Shown: positions 17,725 to 25,580 of the stretch, one piece after another | Position numbering within the stretch: the stretch's first letter is position 1 | Layout: each line of letters opens with the position of its first letter | From: CATOSD01 sp034422735 | GTDB taxonomy: Bacteria; Chloroflexota; Dehalococcoidia; Lucifugimonadales; CATOSD01 | Direction of reading: 5' to 3' | Assembly: GCA_034422735.1 (NCBI GenBank) | Contig: DAOUJL010000079.1 | Span: forward strand, 66,064-130,063 | DNA: 64,000 nucleotides | Made by a program: the position numbers and the translations under genes | Notes under the pieces: generated by a model | What the model was told of the DNA's origin: nothing | The model's database searches: none | The model's input: the letters and a program-made list of their open reading frames with translations, nothing else

Positions 17725-18741
17725 TCAGGCGAGCCAGAACACCGCCGCGCTGGCCGCCGCGTACAGGCCGATAAGCCCGGCGCCCTCGTAGGTGATGAAG
17801 CGGGTGGGCCTGCCGCGGGGCCGCAGCGTTATCGCGGTGATCACCAGCGCCGTCATGAACATGGCGAACACGGCGGTGATGACGTGTATGTCGGACGCGA
17901 CCGCCCAGATCGCCCCGTCCACAAATGCGACGTCGTCCAAGAACAGCACGAACCCCATGTTGAAGACGTTGCTGCCGAGTATGTTGCCGATTGCCAGCTC
18001 CGGCGCGCCCAATCGCACCGCCGCGAACGACGCGGCCAACTCCGGCAGCGACGTGCTGAACGCCAGGAACTGCGTGCCTACGAAGCTCGCCTCCCAGCCC
18101 ATCGCCTCGGTGATGCCCTCGCCGCTATGGGCCAGCCACACCGCCGCGCCGACCACCAGCGCCGCTGAGACGAGGTAGCGTATGAAAGCCCCGGCAAGGC
18201 TTCCCCCCTCGTACTCCTCGCCTGCCTCGGCCTCTCCCTCGGTCTGACCCTCGGCCTGTCCGGAGCGGTAGATGAGAAGCATAGCGAGGAGGAACATCGC
18301 AAACAGGGCTGCGCTGAGCGGGCCTACGTGCCAGCCGCTCATGGCAGTGGTGGCGCCGTGCACAAGCAGCGCCAGGGCGGCGATGCCGATCACGGCGATG
18401 CCGAGCGCGCCCACGACGGCGGGAGTGTAGCCCACCCTGGTCAGCAGGGGACCGTCCCTCCAGTAGAGGTCGAGCAGCCCGATAATCAGCAGGTTGAAGA
18501 GGTTGCTGCCGAAGGCGTCGCCAAGGGCGAGGTCCGGCTCGTCGAGCCAGGCGATAGAGCTGACGCCGGTACCGAGCTCGGGGAGGGAGGTTGCCGTCGC
18601 CAGCAGCACCACCCCGATGAAGGAGCGCCCCAGACCGGTCTTGAAGGCGATGACGTCGGCGGACTTGGCGAGAAACCAGGACGCGCCCAGAATGATCGCC
18701 GCGGAGGCCGCGAGCTGCAGCCATAGCAGGGTTGTTTCCAA
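17725..18741 (-). CDS. Sodium/calcium exchanger-family membrane transporter (CaCA)
   Basis: A 338-residue integral membrane protein with about ten hydrophobic segments in two homologous halves, typical of the CaCA superfamily. The two alpha-repeats are VVLLATATSLPELGTGVSS with GDAFGSNLFNLLIIG, and FLAFSTSLPELAASFAAVRL with GNILGSNVFNMGFV. A charged cytoplasmic loop (GQAEGQTEGEAEAGEEYEGG) separates the halves. It exchanges Na+ or H+ for Ca2+ or a similar cation; the exact ion is not predictable. The start is TTG 18741 with GAGGA upstream. Confidence 0.9.
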   Translation of the reverse strand: METTLLWLQLAASAAIILGASWFLAKSADVIAFKTGLGRSFIGVVLLATATSLPELGTGVSSIAWLDEPDLALGDAFGSNLFNLLIIGLLDLYWRDGPLLTRVGYTPAVVGALGIAVIGIAALALLVHGATTAMSGWHVGPLSAALFAMFLLAMLLIYRSGQAEGQTEGEAEAGEEYEGGSLAGAFIRYLVSAALVVGAAVWLAHSGEGITEAMGWEASFVGTQFLAFSTSLPELAASFAAVRLGAPELAIGNILGSNVFNMGFVLFLDDVAFVDGAIWAVASDIHVITAVFAMFMTALVITAITLRPRGRPTRFITYEGAGLIGLYAAASAAVFWLA

Positions 18742-18804
18742 ACAGTCCTCTGTTGCCGCGGTTCAGGCGGCTGGGTGATCTGAGGGTGTGGGCGCGGCGT
18801 AAGA

Positions 18805-20991
18805 CTACCCGCTGCCGCGGTTGCTGTGGAGCAACTCGGGACGGTCACGCCACTTGTCGAGGAAGCGGCGGTAGTTCTTGCGGCTCAGCTCGTCCCTCTC
18901 GCCCTCGGGCAACTCGCTCCAGACCCGGTGCTCATGCTGGGCAACGGGCAGAGTGGGATCTGCGACGATGCGGTAGCCTCGGTCCTTGAAGTGGAAACTG
19001 TAATCGATGTCGAGGTTCCGGTAGAACCGGAAGCTCTCGCGCATCAGCCCCACACCCGCGAGGCTCTCGCGCCGGAATGCGAAGCAGTACGCCTGCATGG
19101 CATCCATGTCGCCGGACTCGCCCTCTCCGTCGTGGAAGTGGTGCAGGTCGTTGGTGCGCAGCCCGAATGGGCCGGCAACGCCCACGCTCTCGTCCTGCAG
19201 CATTGCATCGAGCGGGCCGAACAGGTCGCCGACCACCTCTGTGCTGGTGTCGAGCAGCACTACGAGCTTGCCGCGGCACTGCTTCAGCACGATGTTCTTG
19301 GCGGCGCCTTCTCCTAGTACATGGTCCGTGTGAATCACGCGAATCCTGGTGTCGCCTGCCGACGCCTCCTCCAGCCAGTCCGCCGCCCCGTCGACGGAGC
19401 CGTTGTCCACGACAACCAGCTCGACGGAGCGGCCGTCGGCCCACCTGAGCGTGGAGAGTACGCATCGCTTCACGTCTTCGACGTAGTTGCAGGCGACGAT
19501 TCCAATGCTGACGTCCGCGGCGTCCGGCTCGTCGAGCAGGGAAGGCACCTCGGCGGAGGACGAGTAGCTGTGCCAGCCCTCCTGGCGCTTTTCCCAGGCG
19601 GTCTTGGGCCGCACACGGGACCCAGTCGCCGTGTCTTCCACCACGTAGCCCTCTCCGGATAGGGTGCCGCGGATGGCGTCCGCGCTGCCGTATTCGCCGG
19701 CGGAACGCATCTGCGAGCGATCTTTCACACGCGTCTCCACGTCGTCGGGCACAGCGTAGGCTGCGGCGGGCTGTTCCAGTTCGAGCCCGAGCACCTCGTC
19801 GAACGCGCGGACGGCGCGCAGCTTCAGCGCGGCGGGGGCGTCGGATCGCGCCAACTCCCAGGTCAGGGCCAGCGCCGCGGGCATGTTCAGGTCATCATTC
19901 ACCAGACGCATGAAGCGGTCGCGCCATTCGAGGAGCGCGGCCTCGTCGAAGTCGGCTTCTCCGGACGCGCCGCTCCACTCCCGCACCCTGTTGCGGAGCC
20001 TGTGGAGGCCGCGCTGGGCGGCCTTGAGCGCGGTGAAGGTGAAGTTGAGCCTGGTGCGATACCTGGCGGTGAGGCACAGGTAGCGGAACGCGAGGGGGTC
20101 GATGTCCTGGCTCTCGATGTCCGAGAGGATGAACGAGTTTCCGGCCGACTTGGCCATCTTGACACCGTCGGCGAGCAGGTGCTGGCCGTGTGTCCACACG
20201 CTGACCACCGTTTCGCCGGTGAAGCCCTCGCTCTGGGCGATTTCGCCCTCGTGGTGCGGAAAGATGTTGTCCACGCCGCCGGTGTGCAGATCGAACCGGC
20301 GGCCCAGGTACTTGACGGACATCGCGGAGCACTCGATGTGCCAGCCCGGAAAGCCCTCGCCCCAGCGACTGGGCCACTTCAGGTCGCGGCCCGGTTCCGC
20401 CAGCTTCCACAGCGTGAAGTCTCGCGGGTCCTTCTTCAGCGGGTCTGCCTCGACGCGCACCGCCTCCAGCAGCTCGGCGTCCTGGATGTTGCCGGAAAGC
20501 CTGCCGTAGTCCGCGAAAGAGTCCACGTCGTAGTAAACGTTGCCCTCCACCTCGTAGGCGTGGCCTGCCTCCACCAGTCCGTCCACTATCTCGAGCATCT
20601 CGGTCACGTGGTCGGTGGCCTTCGGGAAGTGCTTCGCCGGGATGATGTTGACCTTGCGCTCGTCGGCGAAGAAGCGGTCCGTGTAAAACTGGGCGATCTC
20701 GGCGGGCGTCTTGCCCTCGGCGATGGCGGCGGCGATCACCTTGTCCTCGCCCTGCTCCAGCACCTCCTGGCGCATGTGGCCCACGTCGGTGATGTTCTTT
20801 ACGTGGGTAACCTCGAGGCCCTGGGATTCGAGAGCGCGGCGGATCCAGTCGGCCATCAGGTAGGAGCGCAGATTGCCGATGTGGGCGTCGCGGTAGACGG
20901 TGGGGCCGCAGGTGTACATCTTTACCCTGCCTGGCTCAAGCGGGCAAAGCTCCTCCACTCGTCTCGTGAGGGTGTTGTATAGCCTAAGCAA
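18805..20991 (-). CDS. cysS: Cysteinyl-tRNA synthetase fused to a family 2 glycosyltransferase-like domain
   Basis: A single 728-residue frame. Residues 1 to about 490 are a complete CysRS: MYTCGPTVYRDAHIGN (Cys28 zinc ligand, HIGN nucleotide motif), WHIECSAMS, GGVDNIFPHHEGEIAQSE (zinc His and Glu) and KMAKSAGN (KMSKS loop), then the helical anticodon part. Residues about 494-728 resemble a GT2 domain: VSIGIVACNYVEDVKRCV, ELVVVDNGSVDGAADWL, GEGAAKNIVLKQCRGKLVVLLD and HEHRVW. The usual D-x-D metal motif reads LLDTST, so transfer activity is doubtful. The start is placed at TTG 20991. The in-frame ATG at 21042 lies upstream of a perfect -10 (21022-21027), and LLRLYNTLTRR matches CysRS N-termini. 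Confidence 0.93.
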   Translation of the reverse strand: MLRLYNTLTRRVEELCPLEPGRVKMYTCGPTVYRDAHIGNLRSYLMADWIRRALESQGLEVTHVKNITDVGHMRQEVLEQGEDKVIAAAIAEGKTPAEIAQFYTDRFFADERKVNIIPAKHFPKATDHVTEMLEIVDGLVEAGHAYEVEGNVYYDVDSFADYGRLSGNIQDAELLEAVRVEADPLKKDPRDFTLWKLAEPGRDLKWPSRWGEGFPGWHIECSAMSVKYLGRRFDLHTGGVDNIFPHHEGEIAQSEGFTGETVVSVWTHGQHLLADGVKMAKSAGNSFILSDIESQDIDPLAFRYLCLTARYRTRLNFTFTALKAAQRGLHRLRNRVREWSGASGEADFDEAALLEWRDRFMRLVNDDLNMPAALALTWELARSDAPAALKLRAVRAFDEVLGLELEQPAAAYAVPDDVETRVKDRSQMRSAGEYGSADAIRGTLSGEGYVVEDTATGSRVRPKTAWEKRQEGWHSYSSSAEVPSLLDEPDAADVSIGIVACNYVEDVKRCVLSTLRWADGRSVELVVVDNGSVDGAADWLEEASAGDTRIRVIHTDHVLGEGAAKNIVLKQCRGKLVVLLDTSTEVVGDLFGPLDAMLQDESVGVAGPFGLRTNDLHHFHDGEGESGDMDAMQAYCFAFRRESLAGVGLMRESFRFYRNLDIDYSFHFKDRGYRIVADPTLPVAQHEHRVWSELPEGERDELSRKNYRRFLDKWRDRPELLHSNRGSG

Positions 20992-21021
20992 TTGTCGCCA
21001 CTGTCCCTGAGATTCGCAGCA

Positions 21022-21051
21022 ATTATACGACCGGCCGTCCATCGTGTCTAA
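21022..21051 (-). promoter_or_regulatory. Promoter of the cysS fusion gene
   Basis: On the minus strand, TTAGAC (21051-21046), an 18-base spacer, and a perfect TATAAT (21027-21022). Transcription should begin near 21015, downstream of the in-frame ATG at 21042 and upstream of the TTG at 20991, so it decides the start of cysS. Confidence 0.7.
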
Positions 21052-21157
21052 TGCGGGGCCGCGTCGTTAGGCGAGCGCTGCGGGCCGCCCGTACCCAATT
21101 GTACTGCTAAGTACCGGTCGGGGACTACGGAACACGGGCGCTCATGCGGGCGAAATG

Positions 21158-21166
21158 CTATACAAT
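21158..21166 (+). promoter_or_regulatory. Extended -10 promoter of the zinc-ribbon/recombinase/rnpB-side genes
   Basis: GCTATACAAT with -10 TACAAT at 21161-21166, preceded by TGC, is the same element type as before mnmA and rnpB. The predicted leader to the ATG at 21260 is about 85 bases. Confidence 0.45.
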
Positions 21167-21259
21167 GATGCGTGGCGGGTGGCTTGCGCCGCGTCTTCGT
21201 CCGCAGACTGTCACAACCACGACCTCAACCCGCGTAGAAGTTCCCCGCCGGTGTGCGTT

Positions 21260-21961
21260 ATGGTAGACATCAGGCAGCTATTCAATCTACAAGAACTCGA
21301 CTGGGAGATCGCCTCCAGGGCCAAAACGCTGGAGGAGACCAGGTTTCGACTGAACGACGTGTCCGCCATCGAGGCGATGCGGCGCCGGCAGGCCCTGATC
21401 GGCAGCCAACTGGACGAAGCCCGCACCGAGAGGCGAAAGCGCGAGACGGCAGTGAGCGGATTGGAGCAGCGGCTGGAGAATCTGGATCGCAGGTTGTACG
21501 GTGGCTTCGTCACCAACCCCCGCGAACTTGAGGCCAGCGAGGAGGAGCGGGCCTTTCTGCAACAGCAGAGGTCGGAGGAGGAAGACGGCCTGCTCGAGGC
21601 ACTGGTGCTCTCCGAGGAGTTGGAGGAGGGGCTGTCGGCGGCGGGCGAGCGCGTAGCTGCGATGGAGTCGGCCCGCGACGCGGAGCGGCCCGGTCTGCTG
21701 GAACGCGAGAGCCGGCTCGCAGCCGAGCTCGAGGAACTGCGCCGGGCGCGCGAAGAGGCTGCGCCGCAACTGCCGGCGGGCGCACTTTCAACTTACGAGT
21801 CGCTGCTGAGAAGCAAGAACGGCCACGCGGTCGCGCGGGTCGAGCGGTCGGTGTGCCAGGGCTGCCGGATGACGCTGCCGTCGTTGGAGGTGCAGCGGGC
21901 CAAGTCTCCCACGCGAGTTGCTCTGTGCAGCAACTGTGGCAGAATCCTGTACGTGGTGTGA
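21260..21961 (+). CDS. Coiled-coil C4-type zinc-ribbon protein (DUF164/CT398-like)
   Basis: A 233-residue protein with a long antiparallel coiled coil (about residues 10-170, rich in Glu, Arg and Leu) and a C-terminal C4 zinc ribbon with ligands in VCQGCRMTLPS and LCSNCGRILYV. This is the DUF164/zf-RING_7 family; its members are linked to RNA handling, ribosome dormancy or flagellar and secretion functions, with no firm biochemical role known here. ATG 21260 is preferred over the frame-open start at 21155, which overlaps the predicted -10. It ends seven bases before the recombinase gene, so the two are likely cotranscribed. Confidence 0.87.
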   Translation: MVDIRQLFNLQELDWEIASRAKTLEETRFRLNDVSAIEAMRRRQALIGSQLDEARTERRKRETAVSGLEQRLENLDRRLYGGFVTNPRELEASEEERAFLQQQRSEEEDGLLEALVLSEELEEGLSAAGERVAAMESARDAERPGLLERESRLAAELEELRRAREEAAPQLPAGALSTYESLLRSKNGHAVARVERSVCQGCRMTLPSLEVQRAKSPTRVALCSNCGRILYVV

Positions 21962-21968
21962 TCCGAGC

Positions 21969-23309
21969 ATGAGAGCTATCGGCTATTTTCGTCCCAAAGA
22001 GGGGCCAAAGTACGTGGAGGCCTTCGAGGAGGCCTTCCTGGACTACTGCGACCGTAACGGTCACCAGCCGGTGGAGACATTCTACGACTACATCGATGGG
22101 GGCGGCGGCCGGCTGCCCAACTATCGGGCGATGGTCGAGTTCATGCGCGAGAACACCGGCGGCTACCTCGTGGTGGTGCCGGACGCCACGCACTTGGGAG
22201 GCGAACTGGAAGCCGTGGCGCGCGCCGTCGTCGAGTTGGAAGCGCTGGGCGGCAAGGTGACGTGCGACGACGACGATATGCCCGATCCACTGCAGAACAG
22301 CTTCCTGACACTGGACGTGAAGGGCGTTTCGCGCACGCGGAGCACTCGCATCCAGACGTCCATGCGCCGCCGCGCCATGCAGGGCCTGGGGCTGGGAAAG
22401 CCGCCCTACGGCTACCGCATCGGCTCGAAGGGAACGCTGGAGGTGGTGCCGGAAGAGGTCCCGGTGGTGGAGCTGATCTTCCGCCTGCGCACGAAAGAAG
22501 AGCTGGGAGTCCGGCTCATCGCGCGCCACCTGAACGAGCGGGGCATACCCACGCGGCGCGGCGGTAAGTGGAACATGGTCACCATCCGCGACATTCTGCG
22601 AAACTCTACCTACATCGGCACCTACCGCAGGTTCGACATGAGCGTCCCGAACAGTCACGAGGCCATAATTCCGGGAGAGGTCTTCCGTGCGGCGCAGGAG
22701 GTCACGAGGGCGCGCCGACCGGTGGGACGCGTAGTCAACGCCCAGCCGTTTCTGCTGTCGGGCTTGGTGGTCTGCGGCTACTGCGACAATAAGATGATGG
22801 GCGTGACCCGCCGCCAGAGTTGGAAGCGCAAGGACGGGCGCCGGGCACGCGGAGTCTATCGCTACTACCAATGCCAGACCCGAAACAACCAGAGCCTTTG
22901 CGGCTACCACACCTGGCGCGCCTCCAGGCTGGAGGGGACGGCGATGGGGCAGCTCAAGCAGGCCCTACGCTCCAGGGAATTGGAAGCGCGGTTGGACCCG
23001 GAGGCGGCCAAAAGCCGGCAGGAACAGGCCAAAGCCGAGTGGGAAACCCGCGTGCGGAATGCCGAAAGGCGCTTTGTGCAGAGCATGAGGCAGGCGGCCA
23101 GAGGCAAGCTCACCACCGAGCGGCTGGGCGAATACCTCGATGACCTGGACAGCGTGAGGACCGCCGCGAAGAACGCGGATCGGCCCCTGGACGTCGACAA
23201 GACGCTGGCAAACTGGGATTCGCTGGATCTGGGCGACCAGCAGCGCTTCCTGAACGAGCACGTGGCCCGCATAGTCGTCAAGGACGACTCCGTGGAGGTG
23301 GCGGTCTAG
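21969..23309 (+). CDS. Large serine recombinase-family protein with a degenerate catalytic domain
   Basis: A 446-residue protein with the full large-serine-recombinase layout. There is a resolvase-like N-domain (1-135), a recombinase domain (about 145-255: GKPPYGYRIGSKG, ELGVRLIARHLNERGIPTRR, STYIGTYRR), a zinc ribbon (GLVVCGYCDNKMMG with YYQCQTRNNQSLCGYH) and a C-terminal coiled coil. The N-domain lacks the nucleophile: the Y-x-R-V-S motif reads YFRPKEG, and the later D-R-L-x-R helix start reads DATHLGGE, losing the key arginines. It should bind DNA but not recombine it. Codon use matches neighbours, and no att sites or cargo are visible. It follows the zinc-ribbon gene by seven bases and may be a domesticated housekeeping DNA-binding protein (inference). 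Confidence 0.85.
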   Translation: MRAIGYFRPKEGPKYVEAFEEAFLDYCDRNGHQPVETFYDYIDGGGGRLPNYRAMVEFMRENTGGYLVVVPDATHLGGELEAVARAVVELEALGGKVTCDDDDMPDPLQNSFLTLDVKGVSRTRSTRIQTSMRRRAMQGLGLGKPPYGYRIGSKGTLEVVPEEVPVVELIFRLRTKEELGVRLIARHLNERGIPTRRGGKWNMVTIRDILRNSTYIGTYRRFDMSVPNSHEAIIPGEVFRAAQEVTRARRPVGRVVNAQPFLLSGLVVCGYCDNKMMGVTRRQSWKRKDGRRARGVYRYYQCQTRNNQSLCGYHTWRASRLEGTAMGQLKQALRSRELEARLDPEAAKSRQEQAKAEWETRVRNAERRFVQSMRQAARGKLTTERLGEYLDDLDSVRTAAKNADRPLDVDKTLANWDSLDLGDQQRFLNEHVARIVVKDDSVEVAV

Positions 23310-23353
23310 TCCGCCGTGGGAACCTGTATCAGCCTAGCCGGTTCTCCACAAAG

Positions 23354-23419
23354 AGGGGCGTCCCTTGTGGGTACCCCGGCCATGATGACCAATACGGGCA
23401 GCCACAAGCGTTCGCCCCT
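23354..23419. repeat. Long imperfect hairpin repeat (AGGGGCG...CGCCCCT)
   Basis: The left arm AGGGGCGTCCCTTGTGG (23354-23370) and right arm CCACAAGCGTTCGCCCCT (23402-23419) form an imperfect inverted repeat around a 31-base loop containing GTACCCCGGCC and CAATACGGGC. It resembles a dispersed MITE-like palindrome and sits just after the recombinase-family gene, where it could also end the transcript. Confidence 0.6.
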
Positions 23420-23820
23420 GCTTAAGTTTGGCCGTCCTGACTAACACGGGTTCGTCATCCCAACCCCCTATTGACCCAACCCGTACATCCGTGCTACGCT
23501 CCTTCCATCACGCACCTACACAACCAAATCGCAACCCTCGACCGCCCCCTGCCGGGTGTCCCATTCATGCCCTACCCTGTGGCGTTTCCGCACCAAATGC
23601 CGCCTGACGCGGGACACACGACGCCCGTGACAACCCAGACTGTGGCGCGCCCAGCTACGCAATGCATCGAAATGCATCAGTTTGCAACGCTTTCTGCTAA
23701 GGCGCGACACGGAATGACCCCGAATGACCCACATTCCGCCAAGTTCCCGGCCCTGTCGCGCCGCCATCGCGTGACCGCCAATCGCGAGCCTTTAACAATT
23801 CAATATGTAAGCCATCCAAA
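23420..23820. other. Intergenic stretch without a recognised gene
   Basis: About 400 bases between the hairpin repeat and rnpB. It has several small repeats, such as two ATGCAT words near 23663 and 23673 and a doubled GAATGACCC at 23714-23731, but no frame with convincing coding character. Composition is more AT-rich near 23790-23825, upstream of the rnpB promoter. Confidence 0.5.
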
Positions 23821-23826
23821 ACGTGC

Positions 23827-23832
23827 TACAAT
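23827..23832 (+). promoter_or_regulatory. -10 element of rnpB
   Basis: TACAAT at 23827-23832 in an extended context GTGCTACAAT, six bases before the first base-paired residues of RNase P RNA. No convincing -35 element is present. Confidence 0.65.
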
Positions 23833-23837
23833 TCCTG

Positions 23838-24213
23838 TGTCGAGGTGGCCGGGCGGCCGCCCTGGTCGCGCCCACGGGCGCGGGCGAGGGAGGAAAGTCC
23901 GAGCTCCACAGGGTAAGGATGCCCGCTAACGGCGGGGCGGGGCGACTCGACGGAAAGCGCCACAGAAACATGCCGCCGCCTTCGCAACGAGGGCGGTAAG
24001 GGTGAAAAGGTGAGGTAAGAGCTCACCGCCTTGGCGGTAACGTCAAGGGCTAGGCAAGCCCCATCCGGAGCAAGGCCAAATAGGGGGAACACTGGCTTAC
24101 CCGGCCATTCTCCGGGTTGGCCGCACGACCCAACCGGCAACGATTGGGCTAGATAGATGGCTGCCGTCCCGGTGTTCCGGGATACAGAACTCGGCTTACA
24201 GGCCGCCTCGACC
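23838..24213 (+). ncRNA. rnpB: RNase P RNA, bacterial class A
   Basis: Catalytic RNA that removes tRNA 5' leaders. The 5' strand GTCGAGGTGGCC pairs with the 3' GGCCGCCTCGAC to close helix P1/P2. The universally conserved blocks are present: GAGGAAAGTCCGAGCTCC (CR-I), ACAGAAACA-type CR-II (CGCCACAGAAACATG), GGGTGAAAAGGTG with GGTAAGAGCTCACC (CR-III region), and GGGCTAGATAGATGG followed by ACAGAACTCGGCTTAC (CR-V). Length, about 376 nt, is normal for class A. The ends are estimated from the pairing to within a few bases. It starts right after an extended -10 and ends about 20 bases before the methyltransferase gene. Confidence 0.97.
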
Positions 24214-24233
24214 AAGCCACATCCCAGGACTCT

Positions 24234-25466
24234 ATGCGAGCGCAGCAGACCGGCTCCAAGCAATTCGTCCCACCCGAACCGGAGTTCGCGCCCCTCACCC
24301 TGGAGGGCATGGCTCCGCTGGGAGACTGCCACGCGCGATTCGAAGAACAGACCATCAGCGTGTTCGGCGGGCTACCCGGCGAGCGCGTGGTCGCCAGGAT
24401 CGTGCGATACCGGCGCCGCCGCCGCAGGTTCATCTCGGGCATCGTCGAGCGCGTGCTGTCGCCGTCTCCGCACAGGGTGGCGCCGCCGTGTCCGATCTTC
24501 GGGCCGTGCAGCGGCTGCCAGTGGCAACACGTGAGCTACGACCACCAGCTCACGCTCAAGCGCGAGGCCGTCGAGAATGAGATCAGGCGCTATTCGGAGC
24601 TGGACGGCGTCTCCGTGGCCCCCACGATTCCAAGTCCACAGCCGTTCAACTATCGCAACCACGCCCGATTCACGGTTCGTCGCGGCGGTTCGCTGGGGTT
24701 CTCGAACCGCATCACACGCAGATTCGTCCCCGTCGATGAGTGCATGCTGATGGCGCCCGGCGTCAACTACGCGCTCGCCGAACTTCAGGGCAAGTGCGCG
24801 GAGACCACGCAGCTCTCGGTACGCTACGGCATCAACACCGGGGACTACCTCGTGCAGCCGACGTTGCAAAACCCCGACATCGACCTGTCGTCCGGCCAGA
24901 CTCACTACTTGGAGGAACTGCTTGGACACCGGTTCCGCGTCGCCTCCCCGTCTTTCTTCCAGGTCAACACGCGCCAGGCGGAGCGGATGGCCGAGTTGGT
25001 ACGCGACAGGCTCGAGCTCACCGGCACGGAGACGCTGCTGGACGCCTACGCGGGCGTCGGCACGTTCGCGGTGCTGCTGGCGGGCGACGCGGGCAGGGTA
25101 ATCGCGGTGGAGGAATCTTCCGCGGCCGTGCGTGACGCGGCGCTGAACGCGGAGAGCGTGAGCAACGTGGAGTTCGTCGAGGCGAAGACCGAGCACGCGC
25201 TCGAGACCCTGGTCACGCCCGTGGACGCCGTGATCCTCGATCCGCCGCGCTCGGGTTGCGACCACCGCGTCCTCGCAGCCCTGGCGCGCCTCTCCCCCCG
25301 GCGGGTCGTGTACGTGTCGTGCGACCCCTCGACGTTGGCTCGGGACCTCGCGATCCTGGCGGGCGGCGGCATGTCCGTGCTCCGAGTCGAGCCGCTGGAC
25401 ATGTTCCCCCAGACGTACCACGTGGAGACCGTCGCGACGCTGGACGGGCGCGCTGTCTGCGCTTAG
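24234..25466 (+). CDS. 23S rRNA (uracil-C5)-methyltransferase, RlmD/RumA family
   Basis: A 410-residue TrmA/RlmD-type m5U methyltransferase. There is a TRAM-like N-domain (about 20-75). An iron-sulfur site follows, with C86, C92 and C95 in PPCPIFGPCSGCQW and a fourth Cys in VPVDECMLM. The SAM domain is FFQVNTRQAERM, LLDAYAGVGTFAVLLAG, VDAVILDPPRSGCD and YVSCDPSTLARDL, the last carrying the catalytic Cys. Which uridine (U747 or U1939 equivalent) is modified cannot be told. No clear ribosome site precedes ATG 24234; a start at Met26 would shorten the TRAM domain. It lies just downstream of rnpB. Confidence 0.92.
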   Translation: MRAQQTGSKQFVPPEPEFAPLTLEGMAPLGDCHARFEEQTISVFGGLPGERVVARIVRYRRRRRRFISGIVERVLSPSPHRVAPPCPIFGPCSGCQWQHVSYDHQLTLKREAVENEIRRYSELDGVSVAPTIPSPQPFNYRNHARFTVRRGGSLGFSNRITRRFVPVDECMLMAPGVNYALAELQGKCAETTQLSVRYGINTGDYLVQPTLQNPDIDLSSGQTHYLEELLGHRFRVASPSFFQVNTRQAERMAELVRDRLELTGTETLLDAYAGVGTFAVLLAGDAGRVIAVEESSAAVRDAALNAESVSNVEFVEAKTEHALETLVTPVDAVILDPPRSGCDHRVLAALARLSPRRVVYVSCDPSTLARDLAILAGGGMSVLRVEPLDMFPQTYHVETVATLDGRAVCA

Positions 25467-25493
25467 ACGCGCGGTGCGTCCTCGCTTCACTCG

Positions 25494-25524
25494 TTGGACT
25501 GGACCCAGAGCAATCCATTAGAAT
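25494..25524 (+). promoter_or_regulatory. Promoter of maf-tatB-tatC
   Basis: TTGGAC (25494-25499) and TAGAAT (25519-25524), spacing 19. It lies inside the longest open frame of maf and so supports the internal ATG at 25581 as the start. Confidence 0.5.
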
Positions 25525-25580
25525 GGGCGCGCGGCCAGCGCCTTATGCGCCATACTTCGGCCGTAAGGAAACGCACGCGA

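Noticed and set aside
20992..21042. Start of cysS at ATG 21042
   Set aside because: A perfect -10 element lies downstream of that ATG, and the family N-terminus begins at the TTG at 20991.
21969..24213. Prophage or integrative element carried by the serine recombinase
   Set aside because: No phage, conjugation or cargo genes and no att repeats surround it; the neighbours are housekeeping genes, and the catalytic residues are missing.
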